A stretch of DNA of 55,200 nucleotides from positions 1 to 55,200 of the forward strand of contig JBKPOY010000007.1 of assembly GCA_046733295.1 (NCBI GenBank), given 5' to 3'. Both the position numbers and the translations under genes were made by a program. Source of the DNA: 13-2-20CM-68-14 sp046733295 (GTDB lineage: Bacteria > Actinomycetota > Thermoleophilia > Gaiellales > Gaiellaceae). Below are positions 41,324 to 49,417 of the stretch, one piece after another. How positions within the stretch are numbered: position 1 is the stretch's first letter; each line of letters opens with the position of its first letter. The notes below the pieces were generated by a model. The model searched no databases, was not told where the DNA came from, and was given only the letters and a program-made list of their open reading frames with translations.

Positions 41324-42463
41324 ATGACCGCAACCGTCAGCTGGGATGGACTCCGAGAGCTCGCTGGGTTTCGCGCGGAGAAGGGCTGTGCGATCAGTGT
41401 CTACGTGGCCCTCGACCCGAGCGAGGCGCCGACCGCCGCCGACGCGGCCACCAGGATCAACTCGCTGATCCACGAAGGCGAGGAGCGAGCGAGCGCTGCG
41501 AACGAGCTCACGCACGAGCAGCGTGAATCGCTGCGCTCCGACCTGGCCCGCATCCGCGAATTCTTCAACGCCGAGTTCGACCGGGACGGCTCGCGGGGCG
41601 TCGCTCTGTTCTGCGCGGGCCTCGACAACTTCTGGCACGCGCTTCCGCTCGCGGATCCTGTCCGGGACACGATCAACGTGGCGCGCGAGTTCTACCTCTC
41701 GCCGCTCGTGCCTCTCGTCGGCCGCGGCGACGGCGCGCTCGTGGCCTTCGTCAGCCGCGAGCGCGGCGACGTATATCGCCTCCGGTCCGGACGCCTCGAG
41801 GAGCTCGCACAGCAGTTCGACGAGACTCCCGGCCGGCACGACCAGGGCGGCTGGTCGCAGGCGCGCTACCAGCGGCACATCGAGAAGCTCGTGAGCGACC
41901 ATTTCAGGCGCGTGGCCGAGCTGCTCGACCGTCAGGTTCGCCGGCTGCAGAGCCCGCGCATCGTGGTGATCGCCGCCGAGGAGAACCGAGCCGACTTCGA
42001 CGACGTGATCTCGAACGACGTCAAGCATGCGATCGTCGGCTGGGCGCAGGCGGAGGCCCACGCTTCCCCTGCGGAGCTGCTCGCCGCCGCGCGTCCCGTG
42101 CTCGAGGGTTGGCACGCGAAGCAGGAGCAGGACGCGGCTGAGCGCTGGCTCGAGGAAACGGGCCGCGGCGGGCGCGCATCCGCGGGCTGGCCGGCGACAC
42201 TCGAAGCCGCGTCCGATGGGCGTGTGGAGCTGCTGCTCTTCCAGGATCGCGCCGAGCAGAGCGCGTGGCAGTGTCCGAAGTGCGGGCGCGTCAGCGCGGA
42301 GGGTGGCGCGTGCCCGCTGGACGGCACCCGGATGGAGGAGCGGGGCGACGGCCTCAACCTCGCCGTGCACCAGACGCTCGCGCACGGCGGCAGCGTCCTC
42401 GCGCTTCGGCACCACCAGGATCTCGATCCAGTGGACGGGATCGGCGCGCTGCTGCGCTACTGA
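41324..42463 (+). CDS. Vms1/Ankzf1-type (bacterial eRF1-like) protein
   Basis: 379 aa. The N-terminal half resembles archaeo-eukaryotic release factor 1: a loop with PGRHDQGGWSQARYQRH (Gln179 in the place of the catalytic Gln of the GGQ-like loop of Vms1) is followed by VSDHFRRVAELLDRQ and IVVIAAEENRADF. Near the C terminus a zinc finger CPKCGRVSAEGGACPLDG is followed by an L30e-like end. Eukaryotic Vms1 frees peptidyl-tRNA from stalled ribosomes; bacterial relatives are hardly studied. ATG start; TGAGG lies 7 nt upstream. Confidence 0.75.
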   Translation: MTATVSWDGLRELAGFRAEKGCAISVYVALDPSEAPTAADAATRINSLIHEGEERASAANELTHEQRESLRSDLARIREFFNAEFDRDGSRGVALFCAGLDNFWHALPLADPVRDTINVAREFYLSPLVPLVGRGDGALVAFVSRERGDVYRLRSGRLEELAQQFDETPGRHDQGGWSQARYQRHIEKLVSDHFRRVAELLDRQVRRLQSPRIVVIAAEENRADFDDVISNDVKHAIVGWAQAEAHASPAELLAAARPVLEGWHAKQEQDAAERWLEETGRGGRASAGWPATLEAASDGRVELLLFQDRAEQSAWQCPKCGRVSAEGGACPLDGTRMEERGDGLNLAVHQTLAHGGSVLALRHHQDLDPVDGIGALLRY

Positions 42464-42468
42464 TCCGT

Positions 42469-42981
42469 TTGGGCGAGATCCGGCTCGAGCCGTTCGCCGA
42501 AGCGCACGTCGAGGCGGTCGAGGAGATGCTTCGCGACCCCGACGTCCAGCGCTACACGCGGGTGCCGACCCCGCCGCCGCCGGGATTCGCGCGAGCCTGG
42601 CTCGGCAGGTACGAGCAGGGACGGCGGGACGGGACACAGGAGGGCTTCGCCATCGTCGACGGTGAGGGCACGTTCCTCGGCCTCGCGCTCGCACCCACGA
42701 TCGAGCGCGAGGCGCGAACGGTCGAGCTCGGCTACGTGGTTGCGCCTGGGGCCCGTGGCCGAGGCGTAGCGCGCCGCGCCCTCGAGCTGCTGACCGCCTG
42801 GGCGTTCTCCGAGCTGGACGCCGCCCGGATCGAGCTGAGGATCTCGGCCGACAACCCGGCCTCGAGCCGCGTCGCCGAGCGCGCCGGCTACGTCCGCGAG
42901 GGCGTCCTGCGCTCGGTGCACTTCAAGCAGGGCATCCGCGAGGACGAAGAGATCTGGTCACGGCTGCCCTCAGACCCGTAG
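42469..42981 (+). CDS. GNAT-family N-acetyltransferase (RimJ/RimL-like)
   Basis: 170 aa from a TTG 5 bases after the previous stop; CTG at 42460 is the alternative. Recognisable GNAT parts: RLEPFAEAHVEAVEEMLRDPDVQRYT, VELGYVVAPGARGRGVARRALELLTAWAF, and IELRISADNPASSRVAERAGYVREGVLRS. This is the pattern of ribosomal-protein or antibiotic acetyltransferases of the RimJ/L branch. The substrate is unknown. Confidence 0.85.
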   Translation: MGEIRLEPFAEAHVEAVEEMLRDPDVQRYTRVPTPPPPGFARAWLGRYEQGRRDGTQEGFAIVDGEGTFLGLALAPTIEREARTVELGYVVAPGARGRGVARRALELLTAWAFSELDAARIELRISADNPASSRVAERAGYVREGVLRSVHFKQGIREDEEIWSRLPSDP

Positions 42982-42999
42982 CCACTAAGCTTGAGGCCG

Positions 43000-44946
43000 A
43001 TGGCCTCCCTTGCGCGCGCGATCCTCGAAGACCACCTCGAGCGCGGCGAGCTCGCCCCCGGCACGGAGATCGCGCTTCGTGTCGACCAGACGCTGGCCCA
43101 GGACGCGACCGGGACGATGGCGATGATGCAGTTCGAGCTGTTCGGCGAAGAGCGTGTCCGCGTCGAGACGGCGGTGGTCTACGTCGACCACAACATCCTT
43201 CAGATCGACTTCAAGAACCCGGACGACCACCGGTTCCTCCAGGCGATGTCCGCGAGGTACGGGGCGTGGTTCTCGCGGCCCGGAAACGGCATCTGCCACT
43301 ACGTGCATTGCGAGCGGTTCGCCAAGCCCGGGCAGACGCTGATCGGCGCCGACTCGCACACGACGCAGTCGGGCTCGTGCGCGATGATCGCGATCGGCGC
43401 CGGAGGTCTCGACGTCGCCGTCTGCATGGCGGGGCACCCGTTCGAGCTTCCGTGCCCGAAGGTCGTCGGCGTCTTTCTCGAGAACGAGCTCCAGCGGCCC
43501 TGGATCCAGGCCAAGGACGTGATCCTCGAGCTTCTGCGGCGCCGCGGCGTGCGCGGCGGCCGTGGCTGCGTGTTCGAGTTCACCGGGCCGGGCGTCCACA
43601 CCCTCAGCTACACCGAGCGCGGGACGATCGCGAACATGATCGCGGAGCTCGGCGCCACCGGGGCCGTGTTCCCCGCCGACGTGGAGACACGCGCCTGGTT
43701 GACGGAGCAGGAGCGCAACGACGACTTCACCGAGCTTCCGACGGGGGACACGGGCGACTTCGACGAGGAGGAGCACATCGACCTCGCGGCGCTCGTCCCC
43801 CTCGTCGCGAAGCCGTCGAGCCCTGGCAACGTCGTGCCGGTCGAGGAGCTCGTCGGGACGCCGATCCAGCAGGTCTGCATCGGCTCGTCCGTCAACTCCT
43901 CCTACGCCGACCTGGCGATCTGCGGAGCGGTCATGCGCGGCCGCCGAATCTCCGAGGAGCTGGTCTCCGCCACGGCGACGCCCGGTTCCCGCCAGATCCT
44001 CGACCAGATCACGCGGTCCGGGACCTACGTCGATCTCCTGATGGCCGGCGTGCGGATGCTCGAGCCCGCCTGCGGGCCGTGCGTGGGCATGGGCCAGGCC
44101 CCGCCGTCCGGAGCCAACTCGCTGCGAACGTTCAACCGGAACTTCCCGGGGCGCAGTGGGACCGCGGACGACCAGGTCTATCTCTGCTCGCCTGCCGTTG
44201 CGGCCGCGTCCATGCTCACCGGCAAGATTTCCGACCCACGCGAGCTCGACGTACCGGAGGTGCCGGAACGCCCCGGCGCGAGGCCCGATGTCGTGCAGAA
44301 GCACATCCTCGCGCCCGTTCCCGAGGACGAGGCGGTCTCGATCGAGATCCCGCGTGGCCCGAACATCTTCCCGCCGCCGGAGCAGAAGCCGCTCCCGGAC
44401 GACCTGGTCGGCAGGGTCCTCATCGTCGCGCCGGACGACATCTCGACGGGCGACCTCTCACCCGACGGGGCGACGGTGATGGCGTACCGTTCGAACGTGC
44501 CGGCGATCGCCGAGTTCACGTTCCAGCATCGGGACAAGGAGTTCGCCAAGCGCGCTCACGAGTGGGGTGGAGGCTTGATCGTCGCGGGCGACAACTACGG
44601 TCAGGGCTCGAGCCGCGAGCACGCGGCGCTCGCGCCGGCGCAGCTCGGTGTTCGCTCGGTGATCGCCAAAAGCTTCGCCCGCATCCACCGCCGCAACCTC
44701 ATCGCGCAGGGGATCGTTCCGCTGCTCTTCAAGGCTGCGTCCGACTACGACCGCGCCGAGCTCGGCCAGACCTGGACGATCCGCGACCTCCACACGATCG
44801 CCGAAGGCGAGGACGAGCTGCAGGTGGAGATCGAGGGCGCGCCGGCGTTTTCGGTCACCCACGATTTCCTCCCGCGCGAGCGGGAGATCGTCGTCGCGGG
44901 TGGCCTCATCCGCTACCTGCGCGAGCAGCAGCCGGCGGGCGTTTAG
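43000..44946 (+). CDS. acn: Aconitate hydratase with an altered iron-sulphur ligand site
   Basis: 648 aa, the short aconitase type also close to isopropylmalate isomerase. It is recognised by GADSHTTQSGSCAMIAIGAGGLDVA, FTGPGVHTLSYTERGTIANM, EPACGPCVGMGQAPP, and a swivel domain with ISTGDLSPDG, GDNYGQGSSREHAALAP and AKSFARIHRRNLI. Two cluster Cys are present in CGPC (358, 361). The third, normally in GSCTN, is replaced: the sequence is CIGSSVNSSY, with Ser297 at the ligand place and Cys293 four residues before. The codons TCG TCC GTC leave no doubt. TAAGCT lies 8 nt before the ATG; TTG at 42991 is a less likely start. Confidence 0.88.
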   Translation: MASLARAILEDHLERGELAPGTEIALRVDQTLAQDATGTMAMMQFELFGEERVRVETAVVYVDHNILQIDFKNPDDHRFLQAMSARYGAWFSRPGNGICHYVHCERFAKPGQTLIGADSHTTQSGSCAMIAIGAGGLDVAVCMAGHPFELPCPKVVGVFLENELQRPWIQAKDVILELLRRRGVRGGRGCVFEFTGPGVHTLSYTERGTIANMIAELGATGAVFPADVETRAWLTEQERNDDFTELPTGDTGDFDEEEHIDLAALVPLVAKPSSPGNVVPVEELVGTPIQQVCIGSSVNSSYADLAICGAVMRGRRISEELVSATATPGSRQILDQITRSGTYVDLLMAGVRMLEPACGPCVGMGQAPPSGANSLRTFNRNFPGRSGTADDQVYLCSPAVAAASMLTGKISDPRELDVPEVPERPGARPDVVQKHILAPVPEDEAVSIEIPRGPNIFPPPEQKPLPDDLVGRVLIVAPDDISTGDLSPDGATVMAYRSNVPAIAEFTFQHRDKEFAKRAHEWGGGLIVAGDNYGQGSSREHAALAPAQLGVRSVIAKSFARIHRRNLIAQGIVPLLFKAASDYDRAELGQTWTIRDLHTIAEGEDELQVEIEGAPAFSVTHDFLPREREIVVAGGLIRYLREQQPAGV

Positions 44947-46001
44947 GCCGCGTCCGCAGCGCGCGGCAGCTCGGTGACCACCTCGCCTGGGTCGAGCTCG
45001 CGCGAGTCGGCCGCCTGGTCGAGCTTGGTCTCGAACCGGTCGAGCCGCTTCTCGGCATCCGCGAACTTCGTCCCCGCCCGGCCGAGGTGGGTTCCGACGA
45101 GGTCGAAATCCTCCTTGAACTTGCCGAAGTCCTTCTGGAGCTGGGCGCAGTAGGCCATGACCTCCTGCGCGTGCTGCTCGATCTGCAGTCCCTTCAGCCC
45201 GAGGACGATCATCTGGAGGTAGGCGGTGAAGGTCGAGGGCGAGACCGGTACGACCTGCTTCTCGTGTGAGTACGCGAGCAGCGCGCCTGTCTTGCCACAC
45301 ACGAGCTCGTAGAAGATCGCCTCCGAGGGTAGGTACATGAACGCGAAGTCGTAGGTGCCCTCATCCGGCCGGATGTACTTCGAGGCGATCGCGTCGACGT
45401 GGCCCTTGACGTCGCGGGCGAAGGCCTTCTCGTGCAGCTCGCGCTCGGCCGCTTCCTGCGCGTCGACGAGCCGCTCGAAGTTGTCGAGCGGGAACTTGGC
45501 GTCGATCGGCGCGAGCTTGTCGCCGACCCTGACCACGGCGTCGACTCGCTCGCCGCTCCTGAACCCGTACTGGAGGGTATACGCCTCCGCCGGCAGCCGG
45601 TCGCGAAGCAGGTTGCCGAGCAGCAGCTCGCCAAAGCCGCCGCGTGCCTTCGGCGGTCGCAGAGCTTGCTCGAGCCTGGCGAGGTCCTTTGCGCGCTCGA
45701 GCATCTGCGCAGTCGCCTGGTCGACCTTCCCGAGACGGTCGTGGATCGCAGACGACGTCTTGGAGGCACTCTCGAGCCGGCGATCGACCTTGGTGTCGAG
45801 CTCCGCGAGGCGACGGTCCATCGTCTCATTCAGACCTTGCAGCCGCCTCTCCATCTCGGCGTTCCGCTGCGCGAGCTGGACACTGGTCTCCGCCAGCTGC
45901 GCGGCAGCGTCCATGCGGAACGCCGCCAGCGCACGCGGCAGCCAGTACGCCAGCGCGCCGAATGCCGCGAGGACGAGCAGGGTGAGAACGATCGCGAGCA
46001 T
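44943..46001 (-). CDS. rmuC: RmuC-family DNA recombination protein
   Basis: 352 aa. One N-terminal transmembrane helix (LAIVLTLLVLAAFGALAYW), then a coiled coil (QLAQRNAEMERRLQGLNETMDRRLAEL), then the RmuC nuclease-like domain: GGFGELLLGNLLRDRLP, VVRVGDKLAPIDAKFPLDNFERL, VKGHVDAIASKYI and FMYLPSEAIFYELV. It limits certain DNA rearrangements in E. coli. ATG at 46001 was taken; a TTG lies three codons upstream. The 3' end overlaps aconitase by 4 bp. Confidence 0.9.
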   Translation of the reverse strand: MLAIVLTLLVLAAFGALAYWLPRALAAFRMDAAAQLAETSVQLAQRNAEMERRLQGLNETMDRRLAELDTKVDRRLESASKTSSAIHDRLGKVDQATAQMLERAKDLARLEQALRPPKARGGFGELLLGNLLRDRLPAEAYTLQYGFRSGERVDAVVRVGDKLAPIDAKFPLDNFERLVDAQEAAERELHEKAFARDVKGHVDAIASKYIRPDEGTYDFAFMYLPSEAIFYELVCGKTGALLAYSHEKQVVPVSPSTFTAYLQMIVLGLKGLQIEQHAQEVMAYCAQLQKDFGKFKEDFDLVGTHLGRAGTKFADAEKRLDRFETKLDQAADSRELDPGEVVTELPRAADAA

Positions 46002-46037
46002 GGCCGACAAACGCTAATCGGGCTGTCGGACGGCACG

Positions 46038-46061
46038 AAAAAAGGGCGGCCGGAGCCGCCC
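46038..46061 (-). terminator. Rho-independent terminator of the CsbD-like gene
   Basis: On the minus strand GGGCGGC-TCCG-GCCGCCC followed by TTTTTT: a 7-bp GC stem with tetraloop and six T. It lies 27 bases after the stop of the small gene and is the clearest intrinsic terminator in the window. Confidence 0.85.
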
Positions 46062-46087
46062 TCGATCGTTCGTTCGGAGCGCCCGCG

Positions 46088-46282
46088 TCAGGCGTCGCGT
46101 TCGGCGCGGTGCTCCGCGGCGCGCTCGCGTTCCTCCTGCGCCTTCTGCTCCGCGGTCGCGGCGCGGTCCTGGGCCATCGCCTCCTGTTCCTGATGCATGC
46201 CTTCGCTGCGCATCGAGCTGTCGCCGGTCACGTCGCCGGCCGCCTTCTTCGTCCGGCCCAGCAGCTTGTCGAGAAATCCCAT
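46088..46282 (-). CDS. CsbD-like (microaggregate-binding protein 1) small stress protein
   Basis: 64 aa; AAGGAGG stands 6 nt before the ATG on the minus strand. It begins MGFLDKLLGRTKKAAGDVTGDSS, the signature of the CsbD/MBP1 family, and continues with an acidic-basic helical tail (EQKAQEERERAAEHRAERDA). Such proteins accumulate in stress and stationary phase; their action is unknown. GTTT-N15-GATACT upstream on the minus strand (46332-46308) could be a SigB-like promoter. Confidence 0.8.
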   Translation of the reverse strand: MGFLDKLLGRTKKAAGDVTGDSSMRSEGMHQEQEAMAQDRAATAEQKAQEERERAAEHRAERDA

Positions 46283-46381
46283 CTCGGCCTCCTTGGGGGG
46301 AGCGCTCAGTATCGAAGATGGCGGAGCGAAACGCCACCGGCAGCCCGCGGTCCTCGCGGCTCTAGCTACCATCCGACGACT

Positions 46382-47104
46382 TTGGCGAAGAAAGCTCGTA
46401 CGCCCGCGCCGCCGCGGCCCGTCCAGGCGCCGAAGCGGCGTGACACCCGCCGTCCGTCGAGCGTCGCGGAGCAGCGGAGCCGCTGGTTTCTCTACGGGCT
46501 GGCGGCCCTGGGGCCGATCGCACTGATCCTCGTCCTTGCATTCCTCTTTCTCGGTGGCGACGACTCGAGCAAGGGTGTCGACGGCGACGCGCCGAAGATC
46601 GACTACGCGGCGCTGCCGGGACTCCAGAAGGGCCCGGCGCCGTGGCCGCCCGAGTACGCGCAGCTGCCGGACCGCCTGAAGCCGCTCGGCCTGCACGCGC
46701 TTTCCGGCGAGCTCTTCACCGTCCATATCCATCAGCACCTCAACATCTTCGTGGACGGCAAGCCGGTCGCCGTGCCGACCAACATCGGCATCAACGACGG
46801 CGCGTTCATCACCGAGCTCCACACGCACGACCCCTCGGGGATCATGCACCTGGAGTCAGGGGAGAAGAAGCCCTACGCCCTGGGGCAGTTCTTCGGCGTC
46901 TGGGGCGTCCGCCTCTCCAAGAACTGCATCGGCGGCTACTGCACGAAGCCAGGCAAGCGTCTGAGGCTCTACATCAACGGGAAGCCCTACACGGGGGACC
47001 CGAACAACGTCGTCCTCAAGAACCACCAGGAATTCGCGTTCGTCTACGGGAAGCCGCCGAAGAGGATCCCGTCGACGTACGACTGGGCCGGAGCCGGCGT
47101 CTAG
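46382..47104 (+). CDS. Membrane-anchored protein with His-rich extracellular domain
   Basis: 240 aa from a TTG; TACCAT is 9 nt upstream. A basic, Pro-rich cytoplasmic tail (KKARTPAPPRPVQAPKRRDTR) precedes one transmembrane helix (FLYGLAALGPIALILVLAFLFLG), then an outer domain. That domain carries VHIHQHLNIFVDGKPV and FITELHTHDPSGIMHLES, a His arrangement able to bind copper or another metal, plus a disulphide-like pair KNCIGGYCTKPG. I have seen similar unnamed proteins in actinobacteria but know no function. Confidence 0.7.
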   Translation: MAKKARTPAPPRPVQAPKRRDTRRPSSVAEQRSRWFLYGLAALGPIALILVLAFLFLGGDDSSKGVDGDAPKIDYAALPGLQKGPAPWPPEYAQLPDRLKPLGLHALSGELFTVHIHQHLNIFVDGKPVAVPTNIGINDGAFITELHTHDPSGIMHLESGEKKPYALGQFFGVWGVRLSKNCIGGYCTKPGKRLRLYINGKPYTGDPNNVVLKNHQEFAFVYGKPPKRIPSTYDWAGAGV

Positions 47105-47134
47105 GGGGGTTGGACGCCGCGCTACCCTTGCGCC

Positions 47135-47223
47135 GCCGGGGTGGCGAAACTGGTCATACGCGCCTGACTTAAAATCAGGTGTCCCCTGACGGGGGCGTAA
47201 GGGTTCGAGTCCCTTCCCCGGCA
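47135..47223 (+). tRNA. tRNA-Leu (anticodon TAA)
   Basis: 89 nt, class II. Acceptor GCCGGGG pairs with CCCCGGC; anticodon arm CCTGA-CTTAAAA-TCAGG with TAA; long variable arm GTCCCCTGACGGGGGC; T-arm AAGGG-TTCGAGT-CCCTT; discriminator A. The CCA end is not encoded. It reads UUA, a codon that is very rare in this GC-rich genome. Confidence 0.95.
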
Positions 47224-47316
47224 CCTCTGAGCCTTTCCGGGGGGCGACGACGTCAAGGGGAAGCGAGCGGGAGAGGACGCTGTGGGAGCCGCCGCGCCCC
47301 TCCCCCGCCCGGGACG

Positions 47317-47598
47317 TTAGTCTCGGCGCCGTGCGGCCGACCAGTGGTCGGTGCCGACCTTGGCGAGACCTCTGCTGACGATGTACCCCGTGGCGACGAT
47401 CGCGACGTAGAGCCACGCCCGTCGATCGCCGAACGAGTCCGAGACGGCCGCGGCGATCAAGATCGCGATGATCACGATCAGCATCGCCCAGAACTCGGTC
47501 GTCAGCGGAGCCCACTTCGTTTCGTCGTGTGACCCCGTGACCCGCTCGCCGATGCTTTCCGCTTTGTAACCAGGGCCGTCTGCTCTTGCAGTAGCCAT
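47317..47598 (-). CDS. Small two-helix membrane protein
   Basis: 93 aa; AAAGGAGG precedes the ATG on the minus strand. Residues 1-33 are soluble; two hydrophobic helices follow (FWAMLIVIIAILIAAAVS and AWLYVAIVATGYIVSRGL). Upstream on the minus strand GTTT-N15-GGGAAG (47657-47633) resembles a SigB-type stress promoter. No function is known. Confidence 0.7.
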   Translation of the reverse strand: MATARADGPGYKAESIGERVTGSHDETKWAPLTTEFWAMLIVIIAILIAAAVSDSFGDRRAWLYVAIVATGYIVSRGLAKVGTDHWSAARRRD

Positions 47599-47749
47599 GT
47601 GCCCTCCTTTCGATTGACTCGACCGAACGTCGCTTCCCGAGGGTTACGCCGTAAAACGTGCAAACGTTCGACGACCGCGATGGGCTGGGGAGGGGGTCGC
47701 CCCCGTGCGCGAACCACTGCCAGCCCCTACTCGGCCTATCCTCCGAGAC

Positions 47750-49417
47750 GTGGCGTTCGACCAACGCGGCCTCGATCTCGGGCAACTGCAGCAGATCACC
47801 GATGCGGCCCTGGCGCACCTTCAGCTCGACGAGCTGCTCGCTGCGGTGCTGTTGCGGACTCGCGCTGCCCTGGGCGTCGACACGTGCGCGATCCTCCTAC
47901 TCGACGAGGAGCGCGATGAGCTCGTCGCCCGCGCCGCCGTCGGCCTGGAAGAGGAGGTCGAGCTGGGCATTCGAATTCCCGTCGGCCGCGGGTTCGCGGG
48001 AACGATCGCGGCCGAGCGAAAGGCCATCGTCCTGGAGGACGTCGACCACGCCGACGTCCTCAGCCCGATCCTGCGCGAGAAGGGCATCAAGTCGCTGCTC
48101 GGGGTGCCGCTCATCGTCTCGGGACGCACCCTCGGCGTCCTCCACGTCGGCAGCCTGATGCCGCGGCAGTTCACGCCCGCCGAGCTCGAGTTCCTTCAGT
48201 TCGCGGCCGACCGGATGTCGCTCGCTATCGACCATGCCCGCCTCTTCGAGGCCGAGAGCTCGGCGCGCCGGCGGCTCGAGGACGTGCAGGCGGTGACCGA
48301 CGCCGCCCTGGCGCACCTCGAGCTCGAGGAGTTGCTCACCGAGCTGCTGACGCGCGTCCGCGAGATTCTCCGCGCCGACACCGCCGCGATCCTGCTCCTC
48401 GACGATGAGCGGCCCGAGCTCGTTGCGCGCGCCGCCGTGGGCCTCGAGGAGGAAGTCGAGCGCGGCGTCCGCATCCCGCTCCGCGCCGGCTTTGCCGGCC
48501 GCGTGGCCGCCGAGCGCCGACCGATCGTCCTGCCGGATCTTGACCGCGCCGACGTCGTCAACCCGATCCTGCGAGAAAAGGGAATCAAGAGCATGCTCGG
48601 GGTCCCACTGCTGCTCCGTCGCGAGCCGATCGGCGTGCTGCACGTGGGCTCGCTCGTCCCCCGGGAGTTCACCGCCGGGGACATCGAGCTGCTCGAGCTC
48701 GTCGCCGAACGTGCGGCCCTGGCGATCGAGAAGGCTCGTGTCTTCGACGACATTGTGCGGCTCGACCAGCTGAAGATGAACTTCGTCGCCGTCGCCTCCC
48801 ACGAGCTCCGGACGCCCGCGTCCGCGGTCTACGGGATCCTCGCGACTCTCCGGGAGCGAGGACCATCGTTGCCGGAGCGAACGCGACGCGAGCTCGAGGA
48901 GACGCTCTGGGAACAGGCAGTCCGGATGACCCGCCTGATCGAGCAGTTGCTCGATCTCTCACAGCTCGACGAGCACGCGATCGTGCTCGATCCGCAACCC
49001 GTCGTACTCCGCTCGTTGCTGGACGACGTCGCGCGCACGGCCGTCCGCGAAGACGAGCTCGACACGGTTCGCGTCGAGGTCGACCCGGACATGGCCGCCG
49101 TGGTCGACCGCCTCGCCGTCGAGCGTGTGGTCTCGAACCTGCTCGTCAACGCCGTCAGCTACGGCAAGCCGCCTGTCGTGGTGAGCGCGGATCAGCGCGA
49201 TCGGCACATCCGCATCTCGGTCGAGGACGCGGGAGATGGCGTTCGGTCGGAGCTCGTGCCCCGGTTGTTCGACCGCTTCGAGCGTGGGATCGAGGGCAAG
49301 GGAAGCGGCCTCGGCCTTGCGATCGCGAAGGCGTATGCCCGCGCCCACGGCGGCGACCTCGTCTACGACCCGGCAGGCGACGGGGCGCGCTTCGAGCTGA
49401 TCCTGCCTAGGAACTAG
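47750..49417 (+). CDS. Histidine kinase with two tandem GAF domains
   Basis: 555 aa from the GTG at 47750, chosen because TATCCT (47737-47742) lies 7 nt upstream; a longer frame begins at 47705. GAF1 (about 10-165) and GAF2 (about 185-340) are close copies: both contain ALLRTRAAL/LLTRVREIL, CAILLLDEERDELVARAAVGLEEEVE or its near twin, FAG..AAER.PIVL.D.DHADV, ILREKGIKS[LM]LGVPL and GVLHVGSL. HisKA with phospho-acceptor His in VAVASHELRTPASAVYG; then HATPase: SNLLVNAVSYGKPPVVV (N), VEDAGDGV (G1), KGSGLGLAIAKAYARAHGG (G2). There is no transmembrane helix, so a cytoplasmic sensor, and no response regulator is nearby. Confidence 0.9.
   Translation: MAFDQRGLDLGQLQQITDAALAHLQLDELLAAVLLRTRAALGVDTCAILLLDEERDELVARAAVGLEEEVELGIRIPVGRGFAGTIAAERKAIVLEDVDHADVLSPILREKGIKSLLGVPLIVSGRTLGVLHVGSLMPRQFTPAELEFLQFAADRMSLAIDHARLFEAESSARRRLEDVQAVTDAALAHLELEELLTELLTRVREILRADTAAILLLDDERPELVARAAVGLEEEVERGVRIPLRAGFAGRVAAERRPIVLPDLDRADVVNPILREKGIKSMLGVPLLLRREPIGVLHVGSLVPREFTAGDIELLELVAERAALAIEKARVFDDIVRLDQLKMNFVAVASHELRTPASAVYGILATLRERGPSLPERTRRELEETLWEQAVRMTRLIEQLLDLSQLDEHAIVLDPQPVVLRSLLDDVARTAVREDELDTVRVEVDPDMAAVVDRLAVERVVSNLLVNAVSYGKPPVVVSADQRDRHIRISVEDAGDGVRSELVPRLFDRFERGIEGKGSGLGLAIAKAYARAHGGDLVYDPAGDGARFELILPRN

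Noticed and set aside
40058..42463. An 801-codon open frame spanning the secreted protein, DUF488 and Vms1-like genes
   Set aside because: Only its last part (from 41324) is the real gene; the first part is a shadow of two other genes.
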